This document shows positions 24,008 to 32,690 of a stretch of DNA of 64,000 bases, one piece after another. Source of the stretch: Kutzneria buriramensis (GTDB taxonomy: Bacteria > Actinomycetota > Actinomycetes > Mycobacteriales > Pseudonocardiaceae); the NCBI RefSeq assembly GCF_003387475.1, contig NZ_QUNO01000020.1, positions 180,786-244,785 of the forward strand. Direction: 5' to 3'. Position numbers and translations under genes: made by a program. The notes under the pieces were generated by a model, which saw only the letters and a list, made by a program, of their open reading frames with translations, ran no database searches and was not told the DNA's origin. The number at the start of each line of letters is the position of its first letter. Within the stretch, counting starts at the first letter, position 1.

Positions 24008-25186
24008 ATGTCTGGAGATCTTGCCGTGTCGCCGCTGGTGCGCCACGCGCGGAGGCTGAGTCCGCTGCTGGCGAAGCATGCCGCTGAAACTGAGCTCGCG
24101 GGCGACATAGCGCCGCCCTGTCTGGCGCTGATGAAGGAAGCCGGCATGTTCAGCATGCTTGCGCCACGAGCTGCGTGGGGCCCGGACAGCGGGCTCCCGG
24201 CCGTCGTTGAGGCACTCGTGGAACTCGGTCGCGGCTGCGGCTCGACCGCCTGGGTGGCTATGATCCTTTCCGGCGGCTGCGCATTGGTTTCTCTGCTGGA
24301 TGACGAGGTCTGCGATGAAGTGTGGGGTGGCGACCCGCATGCCGCCGTTGCGACTGTGACGAGCCCGAGTGGGGTCGCTCGGAAAGTGTCATTCGGTTGG
24401 CATGTCTCTGGACGTTGGCAACCCGCATCGGGCGTGCGGCATGCACAGTGGGTACTCGTGGGGACGCCGGTGCCGGGAGACCGCGGCAAGGATGAAATCA
24501 CACAGATGTTGATACCCGCGAGTGAGATCCGTATCGAACCGACGTGGTCTGCGCCTGGCATGCGTGGAACCGCTAGCGACACGATTATTGCAGATGACGT
24601 GTTTGTTCCGAATCGTAGAGCTTTGTCCTTCTCGCGAGCGCTTTCGGGTGGTTATGCGACGCGGAAAATCAATCTTCCACTTGCGGCGGTTCCCATTGTT
24701 CCATTTTTGGCGACGATAGCCGTCGGGCCGGTGTTGGGAATGGTGGACAGCGCTTTGGCGCACGCGCTCGGTCTGATCCGTGAGCGCGGCGCCATTGTTG
24801 GCACCGACTACTCAAGGGCGGTGTATTCGCCGGCCGTTCAGCTCTCCGTCGCGAAAGCGGTCGGCTTGATAGACGGCGCCCACCTGCACGTCGACCGCGC
24901 GGTTGGCGTACTTTCTGCGGCCATGAAAAGCCGCACTGGCCTGGACGCGGCGGCAGCGGCTCGCACACATATGGATGTCGGCGTGGCTTCTACGCAGATC
25001 CGCGAGGCTATTGGATTGCTCATGGACTCCTGCGCTGCTCGCGGGTTCGCCTCCGCGAGCCCTCTTCAACGGATCTGGCGGGACATCGAGGTCGCATGCC
25101 GGCATCAACTTCTGGTTGCTGACGCCAGCCGTGAGCGGCTCGGACGGGCGCTCCTCGACGTCGGAGGGCAGGCTCCCGAACGATGA
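24008..25186 (+). CDS. Flavin-dependent phenol hydroxylase / acyl-CoA dehydrogenase-like monooxygenase (group D, HsaA/HpaB-C2 type)
   Basis: 392 residues from ATG 24008; only a weak ribosome site is seen. The sequence follows two-component group D monooxygenases (HsaA, DszC, p-hydroxyphenylacetate C2): ELGRGCGSTAWVAMI near residue 80, then WHVSGRWQPASGVRHAQWVL, EPTWSAPGMRGTASDTI and VFVPNRRALSF. These enzymes have the acyl-CoA dehydrogenase fold but use FMNH2/FADH2 from a separate reductase and O2 to ortho-hydroxylate phenols or oxidise similar substrates. No reductase gene is in the window. With the COMT 638 bp upstream it would give phenol to catechol to O-methyl catechol. Codon bias is relaxed, as in the COMT gene. 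Confidence 0.82.
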   Translation: MSGDLAVSPLVRHARRLSPLLAKHAAETELAGDIAPPCLALMKEAGMFSMLAPRAAWGPDSGLPAVVEALVELGRGCGSTAWVAMILSGGCALVSLLDDEVCDEVWGGDPHAAVATVTSPSGVARKVSFGWHVSGRWQPASGVRHAQWVLVGTPVPGDRGKDEITQMLIPASEIRIEPTWSAPGMRGTASDTIIADDVFVPNRRALSFSRALSGGYATRKINLPLAAVPIVPFLATIAVGPVLGMVDSALAHALGLIRERGAIVGTDYSRAVYSPAVQLSVAKAVGLIDGAHLHVDRAVGVLSAAMKSRTGLDAAAAARTHMDVGVASTQIREAIGLLMDSCAARGFASASPLQRIWRDIEVACRHQLLVADASRERLGRALLDVGGQAPER

Positions 25187-25298
25187 TCTTGATGCCTGCG
25201 GCGACCGTTGTCGGTCAGCAGCCGGGGGTTCGCCGAGTTGGGCGTACGGGATCGCGTGCGAGGTCCGGGTGGTAGGGGTCGGGGGACGACCGCACCCG

Positions 25299-27344
25299 CT
25301 ACCGCCGGCTCGACCAACTCAGCACCGAGATCTGCCGCCTCCCCGGCGCCGGCGTCGTCGGATCCGCATCCACGATGGCCACCTTCGCCGTCAACACCGG
25401 TGTCCCACTCGGCGTGCACGTCGATGCCTTCGGGCATATGTACGCCTGGAGGAACACGCTCAACACGAAGCCGGGTGAGTCGTCCGGCACCTCGATCACC
25501 GGACCGATGTACGCGAAGCTGCCGGTCTCCTTCACCCACAACGACCTCGCGATCACTCCGAACCGGAACACCTGCTCGGTGGCGTTGTTCAGGGTGATGT
25601 CCAGGACCGCCCCGGGCGCATACGTCGTGCCCTGCACGTAGAACAGCCCGCCGGCGTTGTTCACGGTGGTGACCATCGCGCACGTGGTGGAGTTGCCGAC
25701 GCCGGTGTACGGGCCGGTGGTGGTGCAGCCGTTCTCGGCCCGCAGCGCCGGGGCCACGTAGCTGAGTTCGAGCTGCATCGAGTCCAGCTGCTCGTTCCCC
25801 TTGTGCTTCACCGCGGCCGAGTACTGGATCTGCGCACCGGTGAACGTGCCGGCGTAGATCTGCTGGGCCAGGACGCCGGTGCCGCCCTGCGAGATGTCGA
25901 TCAGGTCGTTGTGCACCGACGAGTCGATCGGGTTGGTGATGGGAATCGGTACGGTGTAGGCGGTTCCGCCGTTCGGAGTGATCTTGAGGGTGAGGTTGTC
26001 CATAGCGGACAGGGCGGAGTTGGCATGGACGACGCGAAGTTTCGCCGACCGCAGGATCGACCCGGCGGGGACGGCCGCGGGCGGGGCGTAGCCGCTGGTG
26101 GTGACCGTGCCGGTCTGGTTGCCGTTGCTGTTGTTGGCCCACGTGGCCATGTTGCCGTCGATGTTGGCCAGCTTGGTGACGGTGGCGTCGGTGAAGTCGC
26201 CGGGCGTCACGGCGGTGGTCTTGAGCGTGACCGCTGACGTCGTCTCCGCGCCCGAGGTCATGCCGTACAGCGCGACCGGCGGCGAGTCGGGAGTGAGGGT
26301 GCCGCAGAGTTCGGCCTGCCCGGCCTTCACCGCGAGCTGGCTGTCGCCGCCGAAGATGAACTGCACGCCCTGCGCGTTGGCGTGGTTGATCGGGTTGTCG
26401 CACGAGCCCGGGATCGTCGCGGGCACCGGCGGCGTGGCGAGGGCTGCGCCGGAGGAGTTCACCGGCGAGCCGGCGACGAGGTAGCCGTCGTTCACGGTCC
26501 AGATGTCGCTGCCCGCGGTGAGCAGCGGATTCGGACTCGTGCCGCCGTTGTGGAAGTCGAAGTAGTACGTGCCGGGCTTGAACCACCACGTGCTGTGCTT
26601 GCACAAGCTGTTGCCCGCCATCATCTGCGACAGGCCGACGGCGTCGTCGTAGTACCCGGGCAGGAACGTCACCACCGAGTTGGCCGCGGTGCACGCCGGC
26701 AGGTCCTGGTGCACGGGCACGGTGGCGGTCGCCGCCGCATAGCCGGGATCGTTGCCGAGAGCGTTCGCGGTGTTGCCGTAATTGCACTGCGCGGCCGGCG
26801 TGCTGGTGATGGCTCCGGTGCACGCGCCGCGGGCGTAGGCGGCGGCATTGGTGGCCAGGCTGCCCTTGACCACGTTGATGTTCGAGTTGGAGAACACCAC
26901 GCCGTGCACGTTGAACGCCGAACCGTTCGGCTGCGTGATGTTGACGCCGTCCTCGCCGGCGATCCGCCCCAGCGTCAGGATCGCCGAGCCGGGTCGGTTG
27001 CAGTGGGCCAGCGACGGACACTGGATCAGCACCTTCGCCGGATCCGGCGAGCAGGTCACCGCCGCCGAGTCCGCTCCGTAGAAGTTGTTCAGTGCCAACG
27101 TGTTCGAGCCGCCGAAGCACTGCTGGCCGACGGCGGCGTCGTAGGAGCTGTTGCGCAGGTTGTTGATCGCCGCCTGCACCGCTCCGTCGGCGTTGTACGC
27201 GGCGGCGGCCTGATCCCGCAGCGCCAGCGTGGCGCGCAGACCGGTGTCGGTGAAGGTCAGCAGCGCGCCGAGCACCAGCCCGAGCACCGTGACCACGATG
27301 AGCACCAGGATCAGCGCCGCGCCGCTGTCGTCGCCGCGTCTCAT
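25299..27344 (-). CDS. Large PilX-like type IV pilus protein (possible tip adhesin)
   Basis: 681 residues from ATG 27344, which overlaps the pilW-like stop (ATGA). N-terminus: MRRGDDSGAALILVLIVVTV followed by a long hydrophobic helix. This fits a prepilin-like/PilX leader with a Gly-Ala cleavage position and no Glu5. The remaining about 640 residues are extracellular: Cys-containing, rich in Gly, Asn, Thr and Val, with beta-rich stretches (for example FIFGGDSQLAVKAGQAELCG, VFSNSNINVVKG). Classical PilX proteins are about 160-200 residues, so this one carries a very large added domain, probably an adhesin or substrate-binding head at the pilus tip. I recognise no named domain in it. It is the last gene of the operon. 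Confidence 0.85.
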   Translation of the reverse strand: MRRGDDSGAALILVLIVVTVLGLVLGALLTFTDTGLRATLALRDQAAAAYNADGAVQAAINNLRNSSYDAAVGQQCFGGSNTLALNNFYGADSAAVTCSPDPAKVLIQCPSLAHCNRPGSAILTLGRIAGEDGVNITQPNGSAFNVHGVVFSNSNINVVKGSLATNAAAYARGACTGAITSTPAAQCNYGNTANALGNDPGYAAATATVPVHQDLPACTAANSVVTFLPGYYDDAVGLSQMMAGNSLCKHSTWWFKPGTYYFDFHNGGTSPNPLLTAGSDIWTVNDGYLVAGSPVNSSGAALATPPVPATIPGSCDNPINHANAQGVQFIFGGDSQLAVKAGQAELCGTLTPDSPPVALYGMTSGAETTSAVTLKTTAVTPGDFTDATVTKLANIDGNMATWANNSNGNQTGTVTTSGYAPPAAVPAGSILRSAKLRVVHANSALSAMDNLTLKITPNGGTAYTVPIPITNPIDSSVHNDLIDISQGGTGVLAQQIYAGTFTGAQIQYSAAVKHKGNEQLDSMQLELSYVAPALRAENGCTTTGPYTGVGNSTTCAMVTTVNNAGGLFYVQGTTYAPGAVLDITLNNATEQVFRFGVIARSLWVKETGSFAYIGPVIEVPDDSPGFVLSVFLQAYICPKASTCTPSGTPVLTAKVAIVDADPTTPAPGRRQISVLSWSSRR

Positions 27345-27961
27345 GACTGCCTCCGCTGGCTGGTCAGCGTGACCGGGTAGGGATCGGCCGACGGCATGGT
27401 CACCGTGAAGGCCAGGGTCATCTGCTGGGGGATCGGCGTCGCCGTGCACGTCGACGAGCACGTCACCGTCACGGTCGACGTGTCCACGAAGTGCGCGAGC
27501 ACCACGTCCGAGCTGGGGGTCGACGCGGCGACACACTTCAACCGGTGCAGCTCCGTGCCGGACAGGTAGTACGCCACGACATCCGTGCCCATGACGGGCG
27601 AGGGGCCGGAGTAGTCCCAGTCGTCGGACAGCAGCCGCAGCAGGGCGGTCGGCGTGGCGGCGGTGCCACACGTGACGCCGCCGGCGTTGTACGCCGCGTT
27701 GGTCTGCACCGACGGCAGGAACGTCACGGTCCCGCTCGCCGCGCCGGCGGCCGAGTAGTCACGCCGGCCGGTCGCCGCGAAGTCCTGCGCGAAGTACGCC
27801 GAGCTGATCTGGGCGTCGTGCGAGAGCTGCAACCGCGCCGACGTGGCGTCGGTGTTGCGGAACGCCGCGATCAGCACGTTGCCGAAGCCCAGCACGATGA
27901 TGCCGAGCACGACGATCGCGATCAGCAGCTCGATGAGGGTGAAACCGTCGTCGTCGTTCAT
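27341..27961 (-). CDS. Type IV pseudopilin, PilW/PulJ-like
   Basis: 206 residues from ATG 27961. This start makes a 4-bp ATGA overlap with the preceding pseudopilin, matching the spacing style of the operon (ATG 27967 is possible). A short leader MNDDDG is cut before FTLIELLIAIVVLGIIVLGF, the type III signal with Phe1 and Glu5 recognised by PilD. The globular part has Cys pairs (VTCGTAATP, TVTCSSTCTA). Minor pseudopilins of this kind prime fibre assembly with PilV and PilX. Confidence 0.9.
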   Translation of the reverse strand: MNDDDGFTLIELLIAIVVLGIIVLGFGNVLIAAFRNTDATSARLQLSHDAQISSAYFAQDFAATGRRDYSAAGAASGTVTFLPSVQTNAAYNAGGVTCGTAATPTALLRLLSDDWDYSGPSPVMGTDVVAYYLSGTELHRLKCVAASTPSSDVVLAHFVDTSTVTVTCSSTCTATPIPQQMTLAFTVTMPSADPYPVTLTSQRRQS

Positions 27962-28392
27962 GCACATGGCGAGTCCGAGAGTCCGCAGGGCTTGCGCACG
28001 ACGACCACCAGCTGCTCGCTGGCCCGGCCGTCGGCGCTGGCCACCTGGATGGTCACCTGTTGCAGGCCGGTGTCGGCGCCGCAGGTCGTCTGCCAGGCCG
28101 CGCCGTCCCAGTACTTCACCGAGCCGACGGACTTGGTGTAGCCGGCCGGCGGGGTGAAACCCGTGCCGTAGCTGGACGGGCCGGCGCAGCTGACGTAGCC
28201 GCCGCCGTCGACCGCGTTGGTGATGGCCTCGCCGTAGTCGCGCACGGCCGCCGAAGCGGTGGCCTGTTTCCGGTGCACATCTGAGAGCTGGATGCTGTTC
28301 ACCAGCGCGCCGACGACCGCCACCACCGCGACCGCCATGATGACCACGGCGATCAGCAGCTCCAGCAGGGTCTCGCCCCGCTCGTCGGTCAT
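27958..28392 (-). CDS. Type IV pseudopilin, PilV/PulI-like
   Basis: 144 residues. Leader MTDERG, cleavage before ETLLELLIAVVIMAVAVVAVV, with Glu5 of the mature helix kept. Residue 1 of the mature form is Glu rather than Phe, as in some minor pilins. The globular domain has three Cys (YVSCAGPSS, WQTTCGADT, VVRKPCG) plus a final Cys near the end. It is one base after the pilC stop and overlaps the pilW-like gene. Confidence 0.9.
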   Translation of the reverse strand: MTDERGETLLELLIAVVIMAVAVVAVVGALVNSIQLSDVHRKQATASAAVRDYGEAITNAVDGGGYVSCAGPSSYGTGFTPPAGYTKSVGSVKYWDGAAWQTTCGADTGLQQVTIQVASADGRASEQLVVVVRKPCGLSDSPCA

Positions 28393-28393
28393 C

Positions 28394-29599
28394 TCACACC
28401 TGCACCTGGTTGAAGATGCCGTACATGGCCGACACCAGCGCCACCGCGACGAAGCCGACGATCACGCCCATCACCACGATCACGATCGGCTCGATCAGCG
28501 CCGTCGCCTTCTTCAGCTTGTAGTCCAACTCGCCCTCGTAGTACGAGGCGGTGACCTCCAGCTGGGTGTCCAGCGTGCCGGTGTCCTCGCCGACCCGCAT
28601 CATCTGCGCCGCCGTGCGCGGGAACAGGCCCGTCGCGGCCAGCGGGCCGGCCAGCCCCTGTCCCTCCAGCATCGCCTCGGCCACCCGCCACAGCGCGTTG
28701 GTGAACACTCTGTTGCGCAACGACTCCGTCGCCACGCGCAGCGCCTCCGGCAGCGACACGCCGGCGCCCGCCATCGACGCCAGGATCCGCGAGAACCGTT
28801 CCACCAGCGCGAATCGGATCGTGTCGCCGACCACGGGAATAGCGAGATAGAACCGGTCGCGGGCGTACTTGCCCCACTCGAACTGCAACACGACGATCAG
28901 GACGGCGATGACCACGGCCAGCCCCGAGGTCAGCGCCCACCACCACTCGGTGAGGAAGTCGGTGACCGCCAACAACATCCGCGTCGGCAGCGGCAGCTGC
29001 GCGTGCAGGTTGTTGAAGAAGTCCTTGAACCGCGGCAGCACGAACGTCGACAGCACCACCACCGTGACGATCGCCATCACGAAGATCATGGCCGGGTAGA
29101 TCAGCGCCGAGGTGATCTTCCGCCGGGCCTCCAGGTCCCGTTCCAGATACCTGGCCAGCCGGTCCAGCACGGTGTCGAGCTGCCCGGACAGCTCCGCCGA
29201 GCGCAGGATTCCCCGGTAGAACTCGGGAAACACCTTCGGGTGGGCGTCCAGGCAGTCGGACAGCTTCTCGCCGCCGCGCAGGCCCTCCTCGATCTGCGCC
29301 ATCATCCGCCGCACCGACGAGTTCGACGACTCCAGCCCGAGCGAGCGGACCGCGTCGATCAGCGGCAGGCCGGCCCGCACGAACGCGCCGAGCTGGCGGG
29401 AAAGGTGCATGACCTCCTCCCGCTTCACCCGCGGCGCGGACAGCTCCGTGCGCAGCAGGCTCGGCCGCTCGGTGACGCGGATGTCCCGCAGCTCCCGCTC
29501 GTACAGGGCGAGCTCGGCGGCCTCGCGGGTGGCGGCCTTCTGCACGCCGTGCGCGGGCATCCCGTCCGGGCCCGTTGCCACGTAAGTGAACCTGGCCAT
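28394..29599 (-). CDS. pilC: Type IV pilus inner-membrane platform protein
   Basis: 401 residues from ATG 29599 (GTG 29602 is also in frame). It has two T2SSF domains: LSRQLGAFVRAGLPLIDAVR with helices around ITSALIYPAMIFVMAIVTVV, then the repeat FSRILASMAGAGVSLPEALR with YYEGELDYKLKKATALIEPI and a final membrane helix. This is the cytoplasmic-membrane platform that PilB and PilT drive. The start overlaps the pilB stop (TGATG), showing translational coupling. Confidence 0.93.
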   Translation of the reverse strand: MARFTYVATGPDGMPAHGVQKAATREAAELALYERELRDIRVTERPSLLRTELSAPRVKREEVMHLSRQLGAFVRAGLPLIDAVRSLGLESSNSSVRRMMAQIEEGLRGGEKLSDCLDAHPKVFPEFYRGILRSAELSGQLDTVLDRLARYLERDLEARRKITSALIYPAMIFVMAIVTVVVLSTFVLPRFKDFFNNLHAQLPLPTRMLLAVTDFLTEWWWALTSGLAVVIAVLIVVLQFEWGKYARDRFYLAIPVVGDTIRFALVERFSRILASMAGAGVSLPEALRVATESLRNRVFTNALWRVAEAMLEGQGLAGPLAATGLFPRTAAQMMRVGEDTGTLDTQLEVTASYYEGELDYKLKKATALIEPIVIVVMGVIVGFVAVALVSAMYGIFNQVQV

Positions 29600-31137
29600 C
29601 ACGACACCCCCGGGAGGTACACGGACCGCAGCACCTCGGCCAGGCTCGTCACGCCCTCGCCGACCAGCCGCACCGCCTCGTCCTGCAACGTGCGCATGCC
29701 CTCGTACCGGGCCTGCTTGCGGATCTCCCCGTGCGGGGCGCGATCCAGCACCAGCTCACGGATGCCGTCGGAGACGGGCATCATCTCGTACACTCCGATC
29801 CGGTCCAGGAAACCCGTGCGGGCGCAGAGGTTGCAGCCCGCGCCGTGCAGGAAGCCGCCGGGCGGGGCGGCGCCGCCGATCGCGTCGAGGAACGCCAGCT
29901 CCTGCGCGGTCGGGTGGTAGTACTCGCGGCAGTGCCCGCAGATCCGGCGCACCAGCCGCTGCGACAGCACGGCGCTGACCGACGAGGCCACCAGGAAGTT
30001 CTCGATTCCCATGTCCAGCAACCGGTGCAGCGCCGAGGCGGCGTCGGTGGCGTGCAGCGAGGACAGCACGAGGTGGCCGGTCAGTGCCGACTGCACCGCG
30101 ATCCGCGCGGTCTCCACGTCCCGCACCTCTCCGACCAGGATCACGTCCGGGTCCTGGCGCAGGATGGACCGCAGCCCGCCGGCGAAGGTGATGCCGGCGG
30201 CCTCGTTGATCTGGATCTGGTTGATCGACGGGAACGTGTACTCGACCGGGTCCTCGATGGTCATGATGTTCCGGTCGGGGCTGTTGATCTCGCCCAGCGA
30301 GCCGTACAGCGTGGTGGTCTTGCCGCTGCCGGTGGGGCCGGCGCTGATCAGCATGCCGTACGGGGCGCGCAGCATCGCCGTGTAGCGCTCGGCCATCGCC
30401 GCCGGCATGCCCAGCTGGTCCAGGCGGTACAGCGGCCGGCTCTTGTCCAGCAGCCGCAGCACCGCCTTCTCGCCGCCGACCACCGCCGCGGTCGACACGC
30501 GGATGTCCACCGGGCGGCCCTCCACCTCGGTGCTGATCTGGCCGTCCTGCGCGCGTCGGCGCTCCACGATGTTCATGCCGGCCAGGATCTTGATCCGGCT
30601 GACCACCGCCGGCCCCATCGAGCCGGGCAGGTCCAGCACGTCGTGCAGCGCGCCGTCGACCCGGTAGCGCACCCGGATCCGGTCGGCGCTGGGCTCGATG
30701 TGGATGTCGGACGCCCGGTCCCGCAGCGCCTGCGTGATGATCATCTGCACCACGTGCACGACCGGCGCGTCCTCGTTGACGCCGGCGACCTCGGCCCGGG
30801 CCTGGTCGCGGCGCATCGCGTCCCGCGTCTCGAACGCCTTGACCTGGTCGCCGACCCCGGACAGCGCCCGGTAGACGGCGCCGATCACGCCGAGGACGTC
30901 GGCCCGCGCCGCCGTCTGCACGATCACGGGTTGGCTGATCGCCGCGCGCAGCTTCTCCACCACGTCCGGCGTCGGGTCGGCGACCGCCACGATCACGCCG
31001 TCGCGGTCGACCGACAGCGGGATCGCCGTCAGCTCGCGCGCCTGGCGTTCGGACAGCAGCGCCGTCGCGGCCGGATCCGGTGCGATGGCGCCGAGATCGA
31101 CGCGTTCGAAGTCGCGCAGCGGATTGCGTGGTCTCAT
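29599..31137 (-). CDS. pilB: Type IV pilus extension ATPase
   Basis: 512 residues from ATG 31137, overlapping the pilT stop (ATGA). N-terminal T2SSE-N domain, then the secretion-ATPase core: Walker A SAGPTGSGKTTTLYG, Asp box MTIEDPVEYTF, Walker B DVILVGEVRDVETA, His box SLHATDAASALHRLLDMG. The four-Cys zinc motif typical of PilB, not PilT, is CGHCREYY ... CNLCARTGF. ATP hydrolysis powers pilin polymerisation with PilC. Confidence 0.95.
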   Translation of the reverse strand: MRPRNPLRDFERVDLGAIAPDPAATALLSERQARELTAIPLSVDRDGVIVAVADPTPDVVEKLRAAISQPVIVQTAARADVLGVIGAVYRALSGVGDQVKAFETRDAMRRDQARAEVAGVNEDAPVVHVVQMIITQALRDRASDIHIEPSADRIRVRYRVDGALHDVLDLPGSMGPAVVSRIKILAGMNIVERRRAQDGQISTEVEGRPVDIRVSTAAVVGGEKAVLRLLDKSRPLYRLDQLGMPAAMAERYTAMLRAPYGMLISAGPTGSGKTTTLYGSLGEINSPDRNIMTIEDPVEYTFPSINQIQINEAAGITFAGGLRSILRQDPDVILVGEVRDVETARIAVQSALTGHLVLSSLHATDAASALHRLLDMGIENFLVASSVSAVLSQRLVRRICGHCREYYHPTAQELAFLDAIGGAAPPGGFLHGAGCNLCARTGFLDRIGVYEMMPVSDGIRELVLDRAPHGEIRKQARYEGMRTLQDEAVRLVGEGVTSLAEVLRSVYLPGVS

Positions 31138-32228
31138 GCCGGCGCCCCCACTCGCAGTCGTGGCTGCCGCTCGATGTCCTTCGGGTACAGGCTGCGGGCG
31201 ACGGCGTCCTCGTAGCTCACCCAGCCGCCCTGCACCAGGACCGACAGCGACTGCTCGAAGGTCACCATGCCCTCGCGCTGCCCGGTCACCAGCGAGTTGC
31301 GCAGCTGGTTGGTCTTGCCTTCCTTGATCAGGTTGCGCACCGCGGAGTTGGCCACCAGCACCTCGTACGCCGCGACCAGGCCGCCGCCGACGCGGGGGAT
31401 CAGCCGCTGGTAGACGATGCCGGTCAGGGCGGCCGCCAGCTGCACCCGCACCTGCGCCTGCTGCTCGGCCGGGAACACGTCGATGATCCGGGCCAGCGAC
31501 TGGGCGGTGTCGTTGGTGTGCAGCGTCGCGAACACGAGGTGGCCGGTCTCGGCGATGGTCAGCGCGAACCGGATCGACTCGAGGTCCCGCATCTCGCCCA
31601 CCAGCAGCACGTCCGGGTCCTCCCGCAGGGCGGCCCGCAGCGCGTGCGGGAAGGACGGCGTGTCCATGCCCACCTCGCGCTGGTTGACCGCCGCCCGCTT
31701 GTGCTGGTGCACGTACTCGATCGGGTCCTCGACGGTGATGATGTGGCAGGCCCGCTCGGTGTTGATCTGGTCGATCACCGCGGCCAGCGTGGTCGACTTG
31801 CCCGAGCCGGTCGGCCCGGTGACCAGCACCAGGCCCTGGTGCTTGCGGGCGAAGGAGCCCAGCACCGGCGGCAGGCCCAGCTGCTGCATGGTCGGGATGG
31901 TCATGGGGATCATCCGCAACGCAACGGTGGTGTAGCCGCGCTGGGTGAAGGCGTTGCCGCGGACCCGGGCGTCGGTGCGCCACGTGAACGCGAAGTCGTA
32001 CTCGTGGGCGGCCTTCCACGCCGCCTTCTGCTCGGCGTCGAGCAACTCGCCCAGCAGGGCTTCGGTGTCCTCCGCGCGCAGCGCCGGCTGGCCGGGCACG
32101 GCGGAGAGCTCGCCGTGCACCCGGATCTGCGGCGGCATGCCGACGGTGAGCAGGAGATCGGTGCCCTGCGCCCGCCAGAGTTCGGCGAGCAGGCCGTCGA
32201 CCCTGCCGCCCGCTTCCGGTCCGTGCAT
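31134..32228 (-). CDS. pilT: Type IV pilus retraction ATPase
   Basis: 364 residues. Walker A TGPTGSGKSTTLAA, Asp box TVEDPIEYVH, Walker B LLVGEMRDLESI and His box TLHTNDTAQSLARI identify the PilT hexameric ATPase. The AVRNLIKEGKTNQL segment near residue 290 is the AIRNLIRE motif needed for retraction. It lacks the PilB zinc Cys set. Its presence between the pilin gene and pilB suggests that this pilus retracts, which could support twitching or DNA uptake. The start lies 64 bp after the pilin stop, behind a strong hairpin. Confidence 0.95.
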   Translation of the reverse strand: MHGPEAGGRVDGLLAELWRAQGTDLLLTVGMPPQIRVHGELSAVPGQPALRAEDTEALLGELLDAEQKAAWKAAHEYDFAFTWRTDARVRGNAFTQRGYTTVALRMIPMTIPTMQQLGLPPVLGSFARKHQGLVLVTGPTGSGKSTTLAAVIDQINTERACHIITVEDPIEYVHQHKRAAVNQREVGMDTPSFPHALRAALREDPDVLLVGEMRDLESIRFALTIAETGHLVFATLHTNDTAQSLARIIDVFPAEQQAQVRVQLAAALTGIVYQRLIPRVGGGLVAAYEVLVANSAVRNLIKEGKTNQLRNSLVTGQREGMVTFEQSLSVLVQGGWVSYEDAVARSLYPKDIERQPRLRVGAPA

Positions 32229-32253
32229 CGCTTTCCTCCCAACGGAAGTGATA

Positions 32254-32283
32254 GAGGAGGGCCGGTGTGACCCGACCCTCCTC
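32254..32283 (-). terminator. Intercistronic hairpin after the pilin gene
   Basis: A GC-rich stem (32254-32265 with 32272-32283, 12 bp with one mismatch, 6-nt loop) begins 10 bp after the pilin stop and 26 bp before the pilT start. No T-run follows, so it may act as partial terminator or RNA-end stabiliser, giving more pilin message than motor message. Confidence 0.55.
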
Positions 32284-32292
32284 AGTGGACGA

Positions 32293-32655
32293 TTACGGGT
32301 AGCAGGAGCCGCCGCCGTTGATGGCGCCGGTCACGGTGGACTCGGTGGTGCCGGTGCCCTTGGTGTAGGTGATCGTGTACTTTGACGTACTTGGGGCCTG
32401 CTTCAGGTAGTTCGCGGTGACCAGCGTGGGGATGTCGTTCGCCCAGCCGCCGGTCTTGGCGTAGTAGGCCTCGCTGGCGACCTCGACGTTCTTCGCGTCC
32501 GACTTGCAGGCGGCGGCGACGCCGTCGTTGTTGAAGGCGCTGACCGCGAACACCACGATGCCGGCGAGCACGCCGAGGATGACGATGACGATCAGCAGTT
32601 CGATCAGGGTGAAGCCGCTCTCGTTCTCGCGGGCGGCGCGGATCTGCTCGAGCAT
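32293..32655 (-). CDS. pilA: Major type IV pilin
   Basis: 120 residues from ATG 32655, which has AAGGAAG 7 bases upstream. The upstream ATG at 32691, overlapping the cpaE stop, would add 12 residues. Leader of about 14 residues ends ARENESG, with cleavage before FTLIELLIVIVILGVLAGIV, the classic type IVa N-terminal helix with Phe1 and Glu5. The small C-terminal domain has Cys in AAACKSDAK and GGGSCYP, likely forming the D-loop disulfide. At about 106 mature residues it is shorter than proteobacterial PilA. Confidence 0.92.
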   Translation of the reverse strand: MLEQIRAARENESGFTLIELLIVIVILGVLAGIVVFAVSAFNNDGVAAACKSDAKNVEVASEAYYAKTGGWANDIPTLVTANYLKQAPSTSKYTITYTKGTGTTESTVTGAINGGGSCYP

Positions 32656-32690
32656 GGCACGCTTCCTTTGCTGGACAGGGTTTTCGGACA

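Noticed and set aside
24641..24650. GAGCGCTTTC inside the hydroxylase gene
   Set aside because: It resembles the LacI-type core but lacks the flanking bases and lies in coding sequence far from a start.
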